This document shows positions 1 to 7,729 of a DNA stretch of 25,301 bases, piece after piece; the stretch's first letter is position 1, and each line of letters begins with the position of its first letter. The notes under the pieces were generated by a model. It was not told the origin of the DNA, made no database searches, and worked only from the letters and a program-made list of their open reading frames with translations. Position numbers and translations under genes: made by a program. Where the stretch lies: NCBI GenBank assembly GCA_964443075.1, contig CAYUCB010000061.1, positions 1-25,301 of the forward strand. The letters are read 5' to 3'. The stretch is from DSQQ01 sp964443075 (GTDB taxonomy: Bacteria; Chloroflexota; Anaerolineae; 4572-78; J111).

Positions 1-570
1 GACACCCTCAGCCAGGTGATCATTGCCGTCATCGTGACCCTGGCTATTGGCATTCCCGTGGGGATTCTCTCGGCTCGCAGCGATACCTTTGCCGCCATTT
101 TGCGGCCCATTCTGGACACCCTGCAAACCATTCCCCCCTTTGTGTACCTGGTGCCGGTCATTATGCTGTTTAACGTCGGGCGTGTGCCCGGCACCATCGC
201 CTCTGTTATCTACTCGCTGCCGCCAATCATTCGTCTGACAGACCTGGGGATTCGCCGCGTGGCCACCCAAACCGTTGAAGTGGCCCGCGCCTTTGGCTCC
301 ACCTCGCGCCAAACCCTGAGCAAAGTGCAAATACCGCTGGCCCTGCCTTCGATTATGCTCGGCGTCAACCAAACGGTCATGATGGTCTTCTCAATGGTGA
401 TTATCGCCGGACTCGTCGGCGGCGGCGGCCTGGGGCTGGAAGTGGTCATCGGCCTGGCTAAAAACCAAACCGGGCGCGGCGTTGAAGCGGGCATCGCCAT
501 TGTAATTATGGCGATTATCATTGACCGGATGACTCAAAGCTGGGCCAAACGGCAAGAGTGGAAGGGTTAG
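1..570 (+). CDS. proW: Glycine betaine/proline-type ABC transporter permease, C-terminal part
   Basis: The frame is open from base 1, so the gene starts upstream of the window; 189 residues and the TAG stop are visible. The protein is hydrophobic with several membrane segments. It carries the BPD_transp_1 features of the ProW/OpuAB family: the QTIPPFVYLVP stretch, the SLPPIIRLTDLGIR segment, an EAA-type loop (VEVARAFGSTSRQTLSKVQIPLALP) that docks to the ATPase subunit, and a final glycine-rich membrane turn (GLVGGGGLG). In this family it forms the membrane channel for import of glycine betaine or similar quaternary amines. The ATPase gene is expected upstream, outside the window. A matching substrate-binding protein gene lies at 9066-10067 on the other strand, so the transporter genes are split. 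The substrate is inferred from family and context. Confidence 0.94.
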   Translation, partial: DTLSQVIIAVIVTLAIGIPVGILSARSDTFAAILRPILDTLQTIPPFVYLVPVIMLFNVGRVPGTIASVIYSLPPIIRLTDLGIRRVATQTVEVARAFGSTSRQTLSKVQIPLALPSIMLGVNQTVMMVFSMVIIAGLVGGGGLGLEVVIGLAKNQTGRGVEAGIAIVIMAIIIDRMTQSWAKRQEWKG

Positions 571-667
571 AGCGTTCTAAGTGATGAGTCAGGCATATGG
601 GTTAAATACGCCGCTGAAGGTAGAGATAGAGGTGGGGGATAATTGGCTAGAGATGAAAGCAATGAGA

Positions 668-714
668 GGTTCTCCGGTATAGAGAACCCCATTTTTTGAT
701 AAAACGGGGTCTCT
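668..714. terminator. Convergent 3' hairpin region with two mutually exclusive stems
   Basis: Between the permease stop and the convergent protease stop, GGTTCTC (668-674) pairs perfectly with GAGAACC (682-688). The same right-hand bases in AGAGAACCCC (681-690) also pair with GGGGTCTCT (706-714), with one bulge. The two stems cannot form together. Neither strand shows a strong U-tract after the stem, so a terminator role is inferred from position only. The rest of 571-731 shows nothing else. Confidence 0.4.
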
Positions 715-731
715 GTACTGTTGTACAACTT

Positions 732-1958
732 CTAGGGGCATGGCCCAGTGGTCTTGGGGCGAAACTGATCTGGCACACCTGTTGGTCTGACGAGGGTAGT
801 AAGCGTGTTGAGTTTAAGGGTTTGGCAATTTTGAAGTGGATTGTAGCATGAAACATTGACTGAGGAATGCATAACAGAGTTAAGCAAACCTGCGCCCTGA
901 TCCAGCAAACCCAATACGTGACCCAATTCATGCGCTAGCAGGTATTTATTTGGCTGTAGTTGATTTACATGTAGCAGGCAAAACGTCATAGCCCCTTCCA
1001 CAAAAGTGGCCCCTCCCCCAAGTTCAGAAAAACTGGAGCTTTTTACCAGAAACACATTCAATCGGTTAGACACAGCATACTTTGTTAGTTTGCGCTTCTT
1101 ATCGCTAGTAATATTTTGTAAGTTTTCCCCTGTATCAATATCTGGCACTTGCTTCACACCCGTCACATTCAAGCCAGCCTGATGCCACCAAACCTCGCAT
1201 ACCCCCTCAATCTGTGTTTTACAGTTTTGCTTCATCTGTTGACCTACAGGCTGGTCAGAAACATTGATAAAATTGATAGAAAGCTCGCGCACCCAGGTTG
1301 GCTCTTTGCCCGCAAGAGTCGTATCCTTCGGACATATAGTTGCTAGAGAATCGTTGCGAAGTGGGAGGGTTGCTTCACTTCCGCGTCGACGAAACTCAAG
1401 AGCGATTGGGTCAAATGTCAATGTCTGTATAAGTCCCAACTCACTGCTTGTCAGGTTACTCATGGACAAGCCAATTTTTAAATGTACTAACGGCTCAGTT
1501 GGCGCGCCTTTATTTATCCATTCCCAAGTCAAGTTAACAGTTAACTCTTCCACTCGGGAAAATATTACGCCTTCATAACGGTTGAGAGGGGGCAGGCGTG
1601 ATAGGGCGCGATAGTGAAGTTGCAAGCGTACTTTATCCACTTGGCCTGTTGGTCCCGGTGTCAGCGTTAAGTTATCCAACGGGCCTACCAATGAGATTAC
1701 ACCAATACGATCTCTTTTAGGAGGCGGTTGTAGCAATGTTCCGTAAAGGGTGAAACGACTTAATGATTTGACTACAAAAACGTCACCTTCAGCCTGGCCA
1801 TAAAGTAATATATCACCCTGTAAGCGAACCTTACGCTTATCATTGATTAACCCAATCACCTCGTCAATGTGACTCACATACAAATTTTTAAGGTCATCAA
1901 CTGGTTCACTAGGAGATTGATTATCTGATGGGGTAATATCTTCATTATCGGTTGCCAT
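732..1958 (-). CDS. Zincin metalloprotease-like protein (HExxHxxGxxD), no signal peptide
   Basis: Predicted protein of 408 residues. The only recognisable element is HELGHVLGLLD at about residues 343-353, followed by a possible Met-turn (SVMHSS, about 361-366). HExxHxxGxxD with an Asp third ligand is the zinc signature of snapalysin-type (M7) metzincins; matrixin-like proteases carry His at that place. The first 330 residues are not recognisable. They are beta-rich and contain several Cys. ATG at 1958 is preferred over an upstream TTG at 2033, because AGAAAGGAA lies just upstream and the 25 extra residues are not domain-like. No signal peptide or membrane segment is visible, which is odd for this protease type. 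It is third in a minus-strand series after the kinase and LysM genes, 153 bases downstream of the LysM stop. Base composition is more AT-rich than the catabolic genes, possibly indicating transfer. Confidence 0.75.
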   Translation of the reverse strand: MATDNEDITPSDNQSPSEPVDDLKNLYVSHIDEVIGLINDKRKVRLQGDILLYGQAEGDVFVVKSLSRFTLYGTLLQPPPKRDRIGVISLVGPLDNLTLTPGPTGQVDKVRLQLHYRALSRLPPLNRYEGVIFSRVEELTVNLTWEWINKGAPTEPLVHLKIGLSMSNLTSSELGLIQTLTFDPIALEFRRRGSEATLPLRNDSLATICPKDTTLAGKEPTWVRELSINFINVSDQPVGQQMKQNCKTQIEGVCEVWWHQAGLNVTGVKQVPDIDTGENLQNITSDKKRKLTKYAVSNRLNVFLVKSSSFSELGGGATFVEGAMTFCLLHVNQLQPNKYLLAHELGHVLGLLDQGAGLLNSVMHSSVNVSCYNPLQNCQTLKLNTLTTLVRPTGVPDQFRPKTTGPCP

Positions 1959-2111
1959 TTTTACTATTCCTTTCTGATTTCTCATTAGGCGTTGACTCAG
2001 ACAAATAGCACTTACTATTCTCAGGAGATCCAAGCTTTATTTAGTGGATGATTATTGAATTCGCCATTTAATATGTTTCTTCCTCCTTTCAAGTGCCGGT
2101 AAACTATCAAG

Positions 2112-3848
2112 TTAACGGAAGAGCCAGATGACTTTTTCATAATCTGAGTAGCCATCTTGGTCGCTATCACCTTTAAGTAAATAAGCCACACCCAGGTCCC
2201 CCTTAGATGATGGAAGTGTATGGCTAGCCCAACCATCGCTGTTGATGAATACTTCCCAACGATCAGCCTGCTTCCAGGATATGTCTGGGTCATGCAAGGC
2301 AACCGAACAGGGAATAGACGGACATTGCGGCTCCGGAGTTGGTCTCGGCGTCGGTGTCGCATATATTAACCGCGCTGCTTGGTAAAACAGGTCTACAGTA
2401 ACCCTGGTGTTAGGTTCATAGTCGCAGTAAAAAACGTAGAACGTGGTTCCTGCCGACCCTGCTTCAGGTACAGGCAGAATCCGTCCAAATTCAGCCTTTT
2501 TTAGCTCAAAGTTTATCTGTGCTGACCGGTTCTGAATGTTATCTTTAATAACCAAACTGTACTGACCAAGAGGCAAATTACAGATAGCATACCAAGTAAA
2601 AACTCCCACAGCATTACCCATTACTCCTAGCTCGAAAGGGGGCACAGTAGGCGGCAGGTAATACTGAACATCCAGTGTTTGCTTCTTGCCATTAGGCCAA
2701 ATCATTGTCGCTGTAAGATTAATCGACTGAGGGGTAGGTTGGGGAGTGACTATCGGATCGGTAAAGTTGCAAGCAAAATAGTAAACTCGTTGACCACGCT
2801 CCAATTGATGCTCATTATTAATTGAGATGAGAGAAGCAAAAATCCAGGGTTCTCCGGCCATATGCCCTTTTGGAGGTTCACTACAAGGATCGGGAGCGTT
2901 GGGTAAGACAGGCTGTTGTGTAAAGGCGAGCAAATTCCCTCGGCGACTAAACGGACTTTCTGCCTGCCCATTATCAGGTGGTTGCGGTGCGACCCCCGGT
3001 GGTTGAGCAGACGCAGTGCCAGGTGAAGATAATTGAGCCACCACCTGCGGTTCCACGGTCGGAAGGGTGGGCGTAGGTGGTAGAGGTTCGGTTGGCGTGG
3101 GCGTTGGTAAAGCCGGCAAATAAAGCGTGTCTCCAACTCCAAGAGTTTCAGACGGCAGACAATTGACCTGCATCACCTCCGCGGTAGTTGTGCCCCGCGC
3201 CGTTGCCAGGCCAAACAGGGTGTCGCCGCTCTCAACGGTGTACAATTCCCACCCTCCCGGTGAGGAGATAGCACAAGGCGTGGGGGTGGGTAGAGGCGGT
3301 AGATAGAGCGTTTGCCCCTCGGCAATATCATCTGAGGCCAGGCAGTTGGCCCGTATCACCGCCTCAACAGAGATACCTCGCGCTGCGGCCAGGGTAGATA
3401 AAGCGTCGCCGCTCTGGACGGTGTATATCGTCCACCCTTCCGGCGAGGAAAGGGCGCATGGCGTAGGCGTCAGCAAGGGCGGCAAGTAAAGCGTGCTCCC
3501 GGCCTCAATAACTTCCGATGCCAGGCAATTGGCCCGCATAATCCGCACTGTGCTCACCTGGAATCGCCTGGCGAGCAGCGATAAGGTATCGCCGGGCCGG
3601 ATGGTGTAGAGCATCCAATTACTTGGGGGAGGGCCGCACGGCGTCGCGCCGGGCAGGGCTGTGTCCAAGTCGGTGCGAGTAGAGCCAGGCGTGGCTGTTA
3701 CAAAGACAGAAATAGACGGTTCAGGCGTTGCCCCCCACCGGCTAGAGATACCCAGGCCAAATCCAGTACCCAAGAGAAAGACCAGAGCCAAGCCCCCCAG
3801 GTAAATGAGCGGCCGGACAACGTTCCATCCGTTTCCGTTAGAACTCAT
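2112..3848 (-). CDS. Membrane-anchored protein with three LysM domains
   Basis: Predicted protein of 578 residues. One N-terminal membrane span (about residues 11-34) follows a short polar head, predicting a cytoplasmic N-terminus and a large exterior part. Three LysM modules lie at about 80-123, 141-184 and 202-245 (core YTIRPGDTLSLLARRF, YTVQSGDALSTLAA, YTVESGDTLFGLAT); LysM binds peptidoglycan or chitin-like glycans. Each module has a Cys just before it (71, 131, 192) and one inside (about 108, 169, 230), suggesting three equivalent disulfides. Pro/Thr-rich linkers (TPTPC, PLPPTPTLP) connect them. Residues 310-556 are unrecognised and beta-rich. The C-terminus has a DxDxDGxxD calcium-binding-type loop (561-569). 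The start codon overlaps the kinase stop by one base (TGATG), implying translational coupling. It may be the wall-binding partner of the kinase. Confidence 0.9.
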   Translation of the reverse strand: MSSNGNGWNVVRPLIYLGGLALVFLLGTGFGLGISSRWGATPEPSISVFVTATPGSTRTDLDTALPGATPCGPPPSNWMLYTIRPGDTLSLLARRFQVSTVRIMRANCLASEVIEAGSTLYLPPLLTPTPCALSSPEGWTIYTVQSGDALSTLAAARGISVEAVIRANCLASDDIAEGQTLYLPPLPTPTPCAISSPGGWELYTVESGDTLFGLATARGTTTAEVMQVNCLPSETLGVGDTLYLPALPTPTPTEPLPPTPTLPTVEPQVVAQLSSPGTASAQPPGVAPQPPDNGQAESPFSRRGNLLAFTQQPVLPNAPDPCSEPPKGHMAGEPWIFASLISINNEHQLERGQRVYYFACNFTDPIVTPQPTPQSINLTATMIWPNGKKQTLDVQYYLPPTVPPFELGVMGNAVGVFTWYAICNLPLGQYSLVIKDNIQNRSAQINFELKKAEFGRILPVPEAGSAGTTFYVFYCDYEPNTRVTVDLFYQAARLIYATPTPRPTPEPQCPSIPCSVALHDPDISWKQADRWEVFINSDGWASHTLPSSKGDLGVAYLLKGDSDQDGYSDYEKVIWLFR

Positions 3849-6800
3849 CAGCTACAGACCCCTTTCTCCTTTAAACGGTCAAGGTTGGTTTGCCATCGCT
3901 GCTGGTCGTCCGCGGGCATGTTGATACGTCCGACCATTTGAATAGCTTGACTGTAAGCATCGCAAGCCTCAGTCAGCTTGCCCTTCTTTTCGTAAGCCAA
4001 GCCCAGCCCTTCATAACAATAGGTAATCGGCTCAAGAGGACGATTGATCTCGATCTGGTTCAGGATTCTCTGAGATTCGTTACATTCAACGATAACTGCA
4101 TCCCAATCTTCAACCCAGCCGGCCAGCAATCCCAAATTGAAATGAGCATTTCCGACGAACCAAGTTAAGTCCGATGCTTGATTGGCCTCTTTGTGCCAGG
4201 TGATAATAACCTGGTTAAACGAGCGGCGAGCTTCAGCGTCGGACCAACCCGGCAGATTGAATTTATAGCCAGCCAGATTCACCTGGCCCAAACCATAATA
4301 AGCCTTGATGGGGATATAATAAGCCAATGTGGGCTGATCATCGGCACGTAAACTGGCCGAGTACCAATCTCTGGCTTCAAGCAGCCGGGTATTATTCGCC
4401 GTTATAATATCAGTTCCGGTGAGGTTGTAGGTGATAGCTTGCTGCAAGACTACAGACCCCAGCCCCAAATAACTACGAGCGTAATCCGGGTTTAATTGGT
4501 GAGCGCGGGAAAAAGATTTGGCTGCCGTATTAAGCGTTTCGGCGCGCTGGGTCGGGTTAGCTTTGAGGTCATCGGCGTACAGCAATTGAGCCGCTCCCTT
4601 CAATAAGTGAACAACTTCCAGATTGCCTGCCGATTCATTTGAGGCATCGTCAAACTCCTCAAAAGCCTCAAGATAGTTCTGGTTGTTATCATTGGTATAA
4701 TAAAGATAACCCAAGCCATACACCACATACTGCAAAACTCGCCGGCGGGCTTTTAATTCATTGTTGAGATTATTTTTATCGGGGTTCTCAAACGGGAGTT
4801 GAATCGGGACCTGGCGACCCAATTGGTCGGGGCCGGCCACCTCGCTGGCGTAATCAAAACCTTCCCAGGCTACAAAGAACTCAGGCTCAACAAAATAGTT
4901 GTTCTGGTTGCCGGTGATAACCCCATAAATCAAAATATTAATGTGGTATTTGTCAGCCAACCGTTCCGCATGAGCCGCCCTATCTTCACGATTTTCTCCG
5001 GGAACGACCCCCATTTCATCCGGCCCCCAAAGTTCATTCACCATAATATCAGGGTGCAGCGCTCTATCTGCTTCGATACCCCTGGCCAGCCAGTCGCTCA
5101 CCTCCCAGCCAGTTTTTGCCAGAAAATTCTCAGCCGCCTGACCGGTTATACCAAATTCGGCCACGGCAATATTAAAGCCGCCTGGCATCGGCGATGGCGG
5201 CGCAATAGCGTTTAAAGGCCCATCGGGGGGACGGCGCATCGCCTTAACGCTGCTAGGGTTTAAGGCTAACCAGATCAAAGCGATAACACCTATAAACAGC
5301 AAAAACGACACAATACCGGCCAAAATACCCCAAATTCTGTTAGACTCATCAGGTTTAGTCGGTTGAGCCGGGATAGACTCAATCAAAGCGCGGGTATAGG
5401 CCGCCGCAGCAAAGGCTGCATATGCTTGCCAATCATCGCCCTTATGGATGTCACAATAATCACAAATTCCCCGCACTACCAGATAACCTACCTCGTGCTG
5501 CCAGGCGGCATCAGCAATACCGGAACCCTCCATCTCTACCGCTTTAACCCCAAAACGGTCGCGCAGTTCATCCCGTTTAAGCGGATTTTTGAGCAGTTTG
5601 TTGGCCGAGGCGATGGGGCCGGTAAAGATACGCGGCCGGCCCGGCTCTCGTTGGGAATCGGGGGGATGAGGAATGGGCTGGGTAGGATCGGTGGAGTTGT
5701 AGAGAATATCGCTGGCAGCCGGTGGACGAACGGCCTTAACCCGGTCAAGATATTTTAACCAAGGGCGACGTCCTTCAATTTCGGCAACTTCAAGTAGCCT
5801 GACCGCTTCGATCAGGCTGGCGGACGGAGGCCGAGGCGGAACTCTATTAATAACACCGGCAGTTGTTTCCTGGTCAAAATCGTATTGAATGACGCCCCCC
5901 TGATTTGAAACCACCACATCACCCAGGCGCACATGGTCAGCCGGTTTTTGGGGGTAGGGCGCTCCCCCGGCAATGCCAACCATAATGATAGATTTAACGG
6001 TAGAAAAGTGCTCTAGCAACAAGGTGGCGCGAGCCGCCGCGATGTTATTACCCACATCAGCCAACAACAGGACGACTGTATGTTTACCGCCACTGCCGGC
6101 CGGTATCTGGCCCAGCAAATACCGTCGGCCGGCCCCCTGGCCCGGCATTATCATCTCTAGCTGATTTTCAAGCAGCGCTTTAACCGCGACATACTCTTTA
6201 GGCAAGGCGGTGATCAAACCAATGGTTGGTTTTACCGGGGCCTGTTTCGCTGGCGCAGGCGACGGTTCGCCATCCGGTTGCTTCTCAGCCTTTTTTGGTA
6301 TTATCGGTGGGGTGGGCGCAGGCGGCGGTTTGTCTGCCGGGGGTTCGGCAGGTTGATTCTCGGCCTTATTGGGCATGGTAGGCAGCGCATTTGCCGGTAT
6401 GGGAAGAATCTCAGCCGGTCGGGTGGTCTGGTCATCTGGTTTGGGCATAAGGGCCTGCGCCATGGCTTGGACCATCTCACCCACAGTTTGGTAACGATCG
6501 GCCGGGCTTTTGTTAAGGGCTTTGAGGATAAATTGTTCTACCTCTGGTCGTAAATTCGGATTGATATTTCTCGGCCGGGGAGGGGCTTCGTTAATATGCT
6601 TAAAAACCACGGCAACGGGGTTTTCGGCTAAGAAGGGAAGTTTCCCGGTGACCAGCCGGTAAAGTATTACCCCCAGCGCGTAAATATCGCTGCGGGCATC
6701 CACCGGCTCACCTTTGGCTTGTTCCGGCGACATATATTCGGCGGTACCGACCATAGCGGCTGTGACCGAGTAAGCGGTTGGATCTGTAAAACGGGCAATG

Positions 6801-7558
6801 CCAAAATCGGTCAAAAAAATGCGCCGAGTATCAGCCGTGAGCATAATATTGGCCGGTTTAAGGTCTCGGTGAATAACCCCTTTGGCATGGGCATAAGCCA
6901 CAGCGTTAGCCAAATCGTTGAAAATACGCCAAATTTCGGTTAGAGGCAAAAGGGGAATTAGCGAGGCATTTACTTTGAGTTCATCTTCAAGGGTGGGGCC
7001 ATCAATCAGCTCCATCACCAGGTAGTATAAATCGCCCTCTATGGCAAAATCGTGGATGGGCACAATATGGGGATGTTTGAGGCGAGCGGCAGCTTTGGCT
7101 TCCCGTTCAAATCGCTCAATAAAATCCGGGTCGTTGGCTTTTTCGGGGCGGATGACCTTAACGGCCACAAATCGGTCTAACTGGGGCTGATAGGCTTTAT
7201 AAACAGCGGCCATACCGCCCTGGCCCAGCCGTTCGATGAGTTCATATTTTCCACCCAAAGTCGTCCCAATCAGGTCGCCTTTTTTTATTTCAACCGGCTT
7301 TTGATAGGGCTGATTCTTTTCATACTTGGCCGGATTTTGTTCTTTGGCCCATAAAAGCAGGTTTTCAACTAAATTTTTCTGAAAAGCATATTGAAGCAGG
7401 AGGTCAATAATGTCATCTTTACCGGTTTCTTGGCTTAATTGGTCATAAACGGGCCGAAAGGTTGACAAATCAAAACAGAAGCGACGTAGTTCCCTGTCAT
7501 CAAAACCCTCCCGCAATAGGTTACGGACGTTCTGCCGGATATAAGTCGTGGCCATCAT
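3848..7558 (-). CDS. Ser/Thr kinase - nucleosidase (PNP-fold) - TM - TPR mosaic protein
   Basis: Predicted protein of 1236 residues. Residues 5-78 form a small helical domain resembling effector-associated domains (LLREGFDDRELRRFCFDL). Residues 105-367 are a PknB-type kinase: GQGGMAAVY loop, VAVK Lys134, HRD 230-232, DFG 251-253 and SPEQ, all intact. A Pro-rich linker (371-443) leads to a phosphorylase/nucleosidase (PNP/MTA-SAH type) domain at about 445-728, with IGLITALPKEY, MVGIAGG, VEMEGSG (about 674-680) and RGICDYCD (Asp700). One membrane span (742-766) follows. The exterior begins with a stretch resembling TolB-N/CsgG-like folds (IAVAEFG, NILIYGVITG), then TPR-like helices from about 930 to the end. 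There are two tandem ATG codons; AAGAAGG fits the second slightly better. The kinase presumably signals from outside to the nucleosidase, or the reverse. ATP or other nucleotides as nucleosidase substrate is only inferred. Confidence 0.92.
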   Translation of the reverse strand: MMATTYIRQNVRNLLREGFDDRELRRFCFDLSTFRPVYDQLSQETGKDDIIDLLLQYAFQKNLVENLLLWAKEQNPAKYEKNQPYQKPVEIKKGDLIGTTLGGKYELIERLGQGGMAAVYKAYQPQLDRFVAVKVIRPEKANDPDFIERFEREAKAAARLKHPHIVPIHDFAIEGDLYYLVMELIDGPTLEDELKVNASLIPLLPLTEIWRIFNDLANAVAYAHAKGVIHRDLKPANIMLTADTRRIFLTDFGIARFTDPTAYSVTAAMVGTAEYMSPEQAKGEPVDARSDIYALGVILYRLVTGKLPFLAENPVAVVFKHINEAPPRPRNINPNLRPEVEQFILKALNKSPADRYQTVGEMVQAMAQALMPKPDDQTTRPAEILPIPANALPTMPNKAENQPAEPPADKPPPAPTPPIIPKKAEKQPDGEPSPAPAKQAPVKPTIGLITALPKEYVAVKALLENQLEMIMPGQGAGRRYLLGQIPAGSGGKHTVVLLLADVGNNIAAARATLLLEHFSTVKSIIMVGIAGGAPYPQKPADHVRLGDVVVSNQGGVIQYDFDQETTAGVINRVPPRPPSASLIEAVRLLEVAEIEGRRPWLKYLDRVKAVRPPAASDILYNSTDPTQPIPHPPDSQREPGRPRIFTGPIASANKLLKNPLKRDELRDRFGVKAVEMEGSGIADAAWQHEVGYLVVRGICDYCDIHKGDDWQAYAAFAAAAYTRALIESIPAQPTKPDESNRIWGILAGIVSFLLFIGVIALIWLALNPSSVKAMRRPPDGPLNAIAPPSPMPGGFNIAVAEFGITGQAAENFLAKTGWEVSDWLARGIEADRALHPDIMVNELWGPDEMGVVPGENREDRAAHAERLADKYHINILIYGVITGNQNNYFVEPEFFVAWEGFDYASEVAGPDQLGRQVPIQLPFENPDKNNLNNELKARRRVLQYVVYGLGYLYYTNDNNQNYLEAFEEFDDASNESAGNLEVVHLLKGAAQLLYADDLKANPTQRAETLNTAAKSFSRAHQLNPDYARSYLGLGSVVLQQAITYNLTGTDIITANNTRLLEARDWYSASLRADDQPTLAYYIPIKAYYGLGQVNLAGYKFNLPGWSDAEARRSFNQVIITWHKEANQASDLTWFVGNAHFNLGLLAGWVEDWDAVIVECNESQRILNQIEINRPLEPITYCYEGLGLAYEKKGKLTEACDAYSQAIQMVGRINMPADDQQRWQTNLDRLKEKGVCS

Positions 7559-7659
7559 TGCCCCTTCTTAAAAACTACAGGCCGGATGTGGTTAAAAATT
7601 TAGGTCAATATCAGCATCCATTTTTATAGACACGCTGAAAACCAGTAATTAGCCCCACC

Positions 7660-7688
7660 ATTATACTACCATTTGACCGAAACTTCTA
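7660..7688 (-). promoter_or_regulatory. Possible promoter of the kinase-LysM-protease cluster
   Basis: On the minus strand a perfect TATAAT lies at 7660-7665, about 100 bases upstream of the kinase start. The -35 region at 17-base spacing is TAGAAG, a poor match, so the call rests on the -10 hexamer and its position. Confidence 0.3.
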
Positions 7689-7729
7689 CCGAGTTTTAAC
7701 AAATAAATACACTCAGACTCCACTCCGTT

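Noticed and set aside
1959..2033. Upstream TTG extension of the zincin-like gene
   Set aside because: The 25 added residues have no supporting motif, and the ATG at 1958 has its own ribosome site.
2041..2067. Eight-codon frame after an AAAGGAGG box between the LysM and zincin genes
   Set aside because: The box is 14 bases from the ATG and the peptide is very short; leader function cannot be supported.
3848..7558. Kinase and nucleosidase as two genes joined by an error
   Set aside because: The frame is continuous with a typical Pro-rich linker, and both domains are complete.
7559..7729. Terminator for the phosphofructokinase gene
   Set aside because: No convincing stem followed by a T-run was found on the minus strand.
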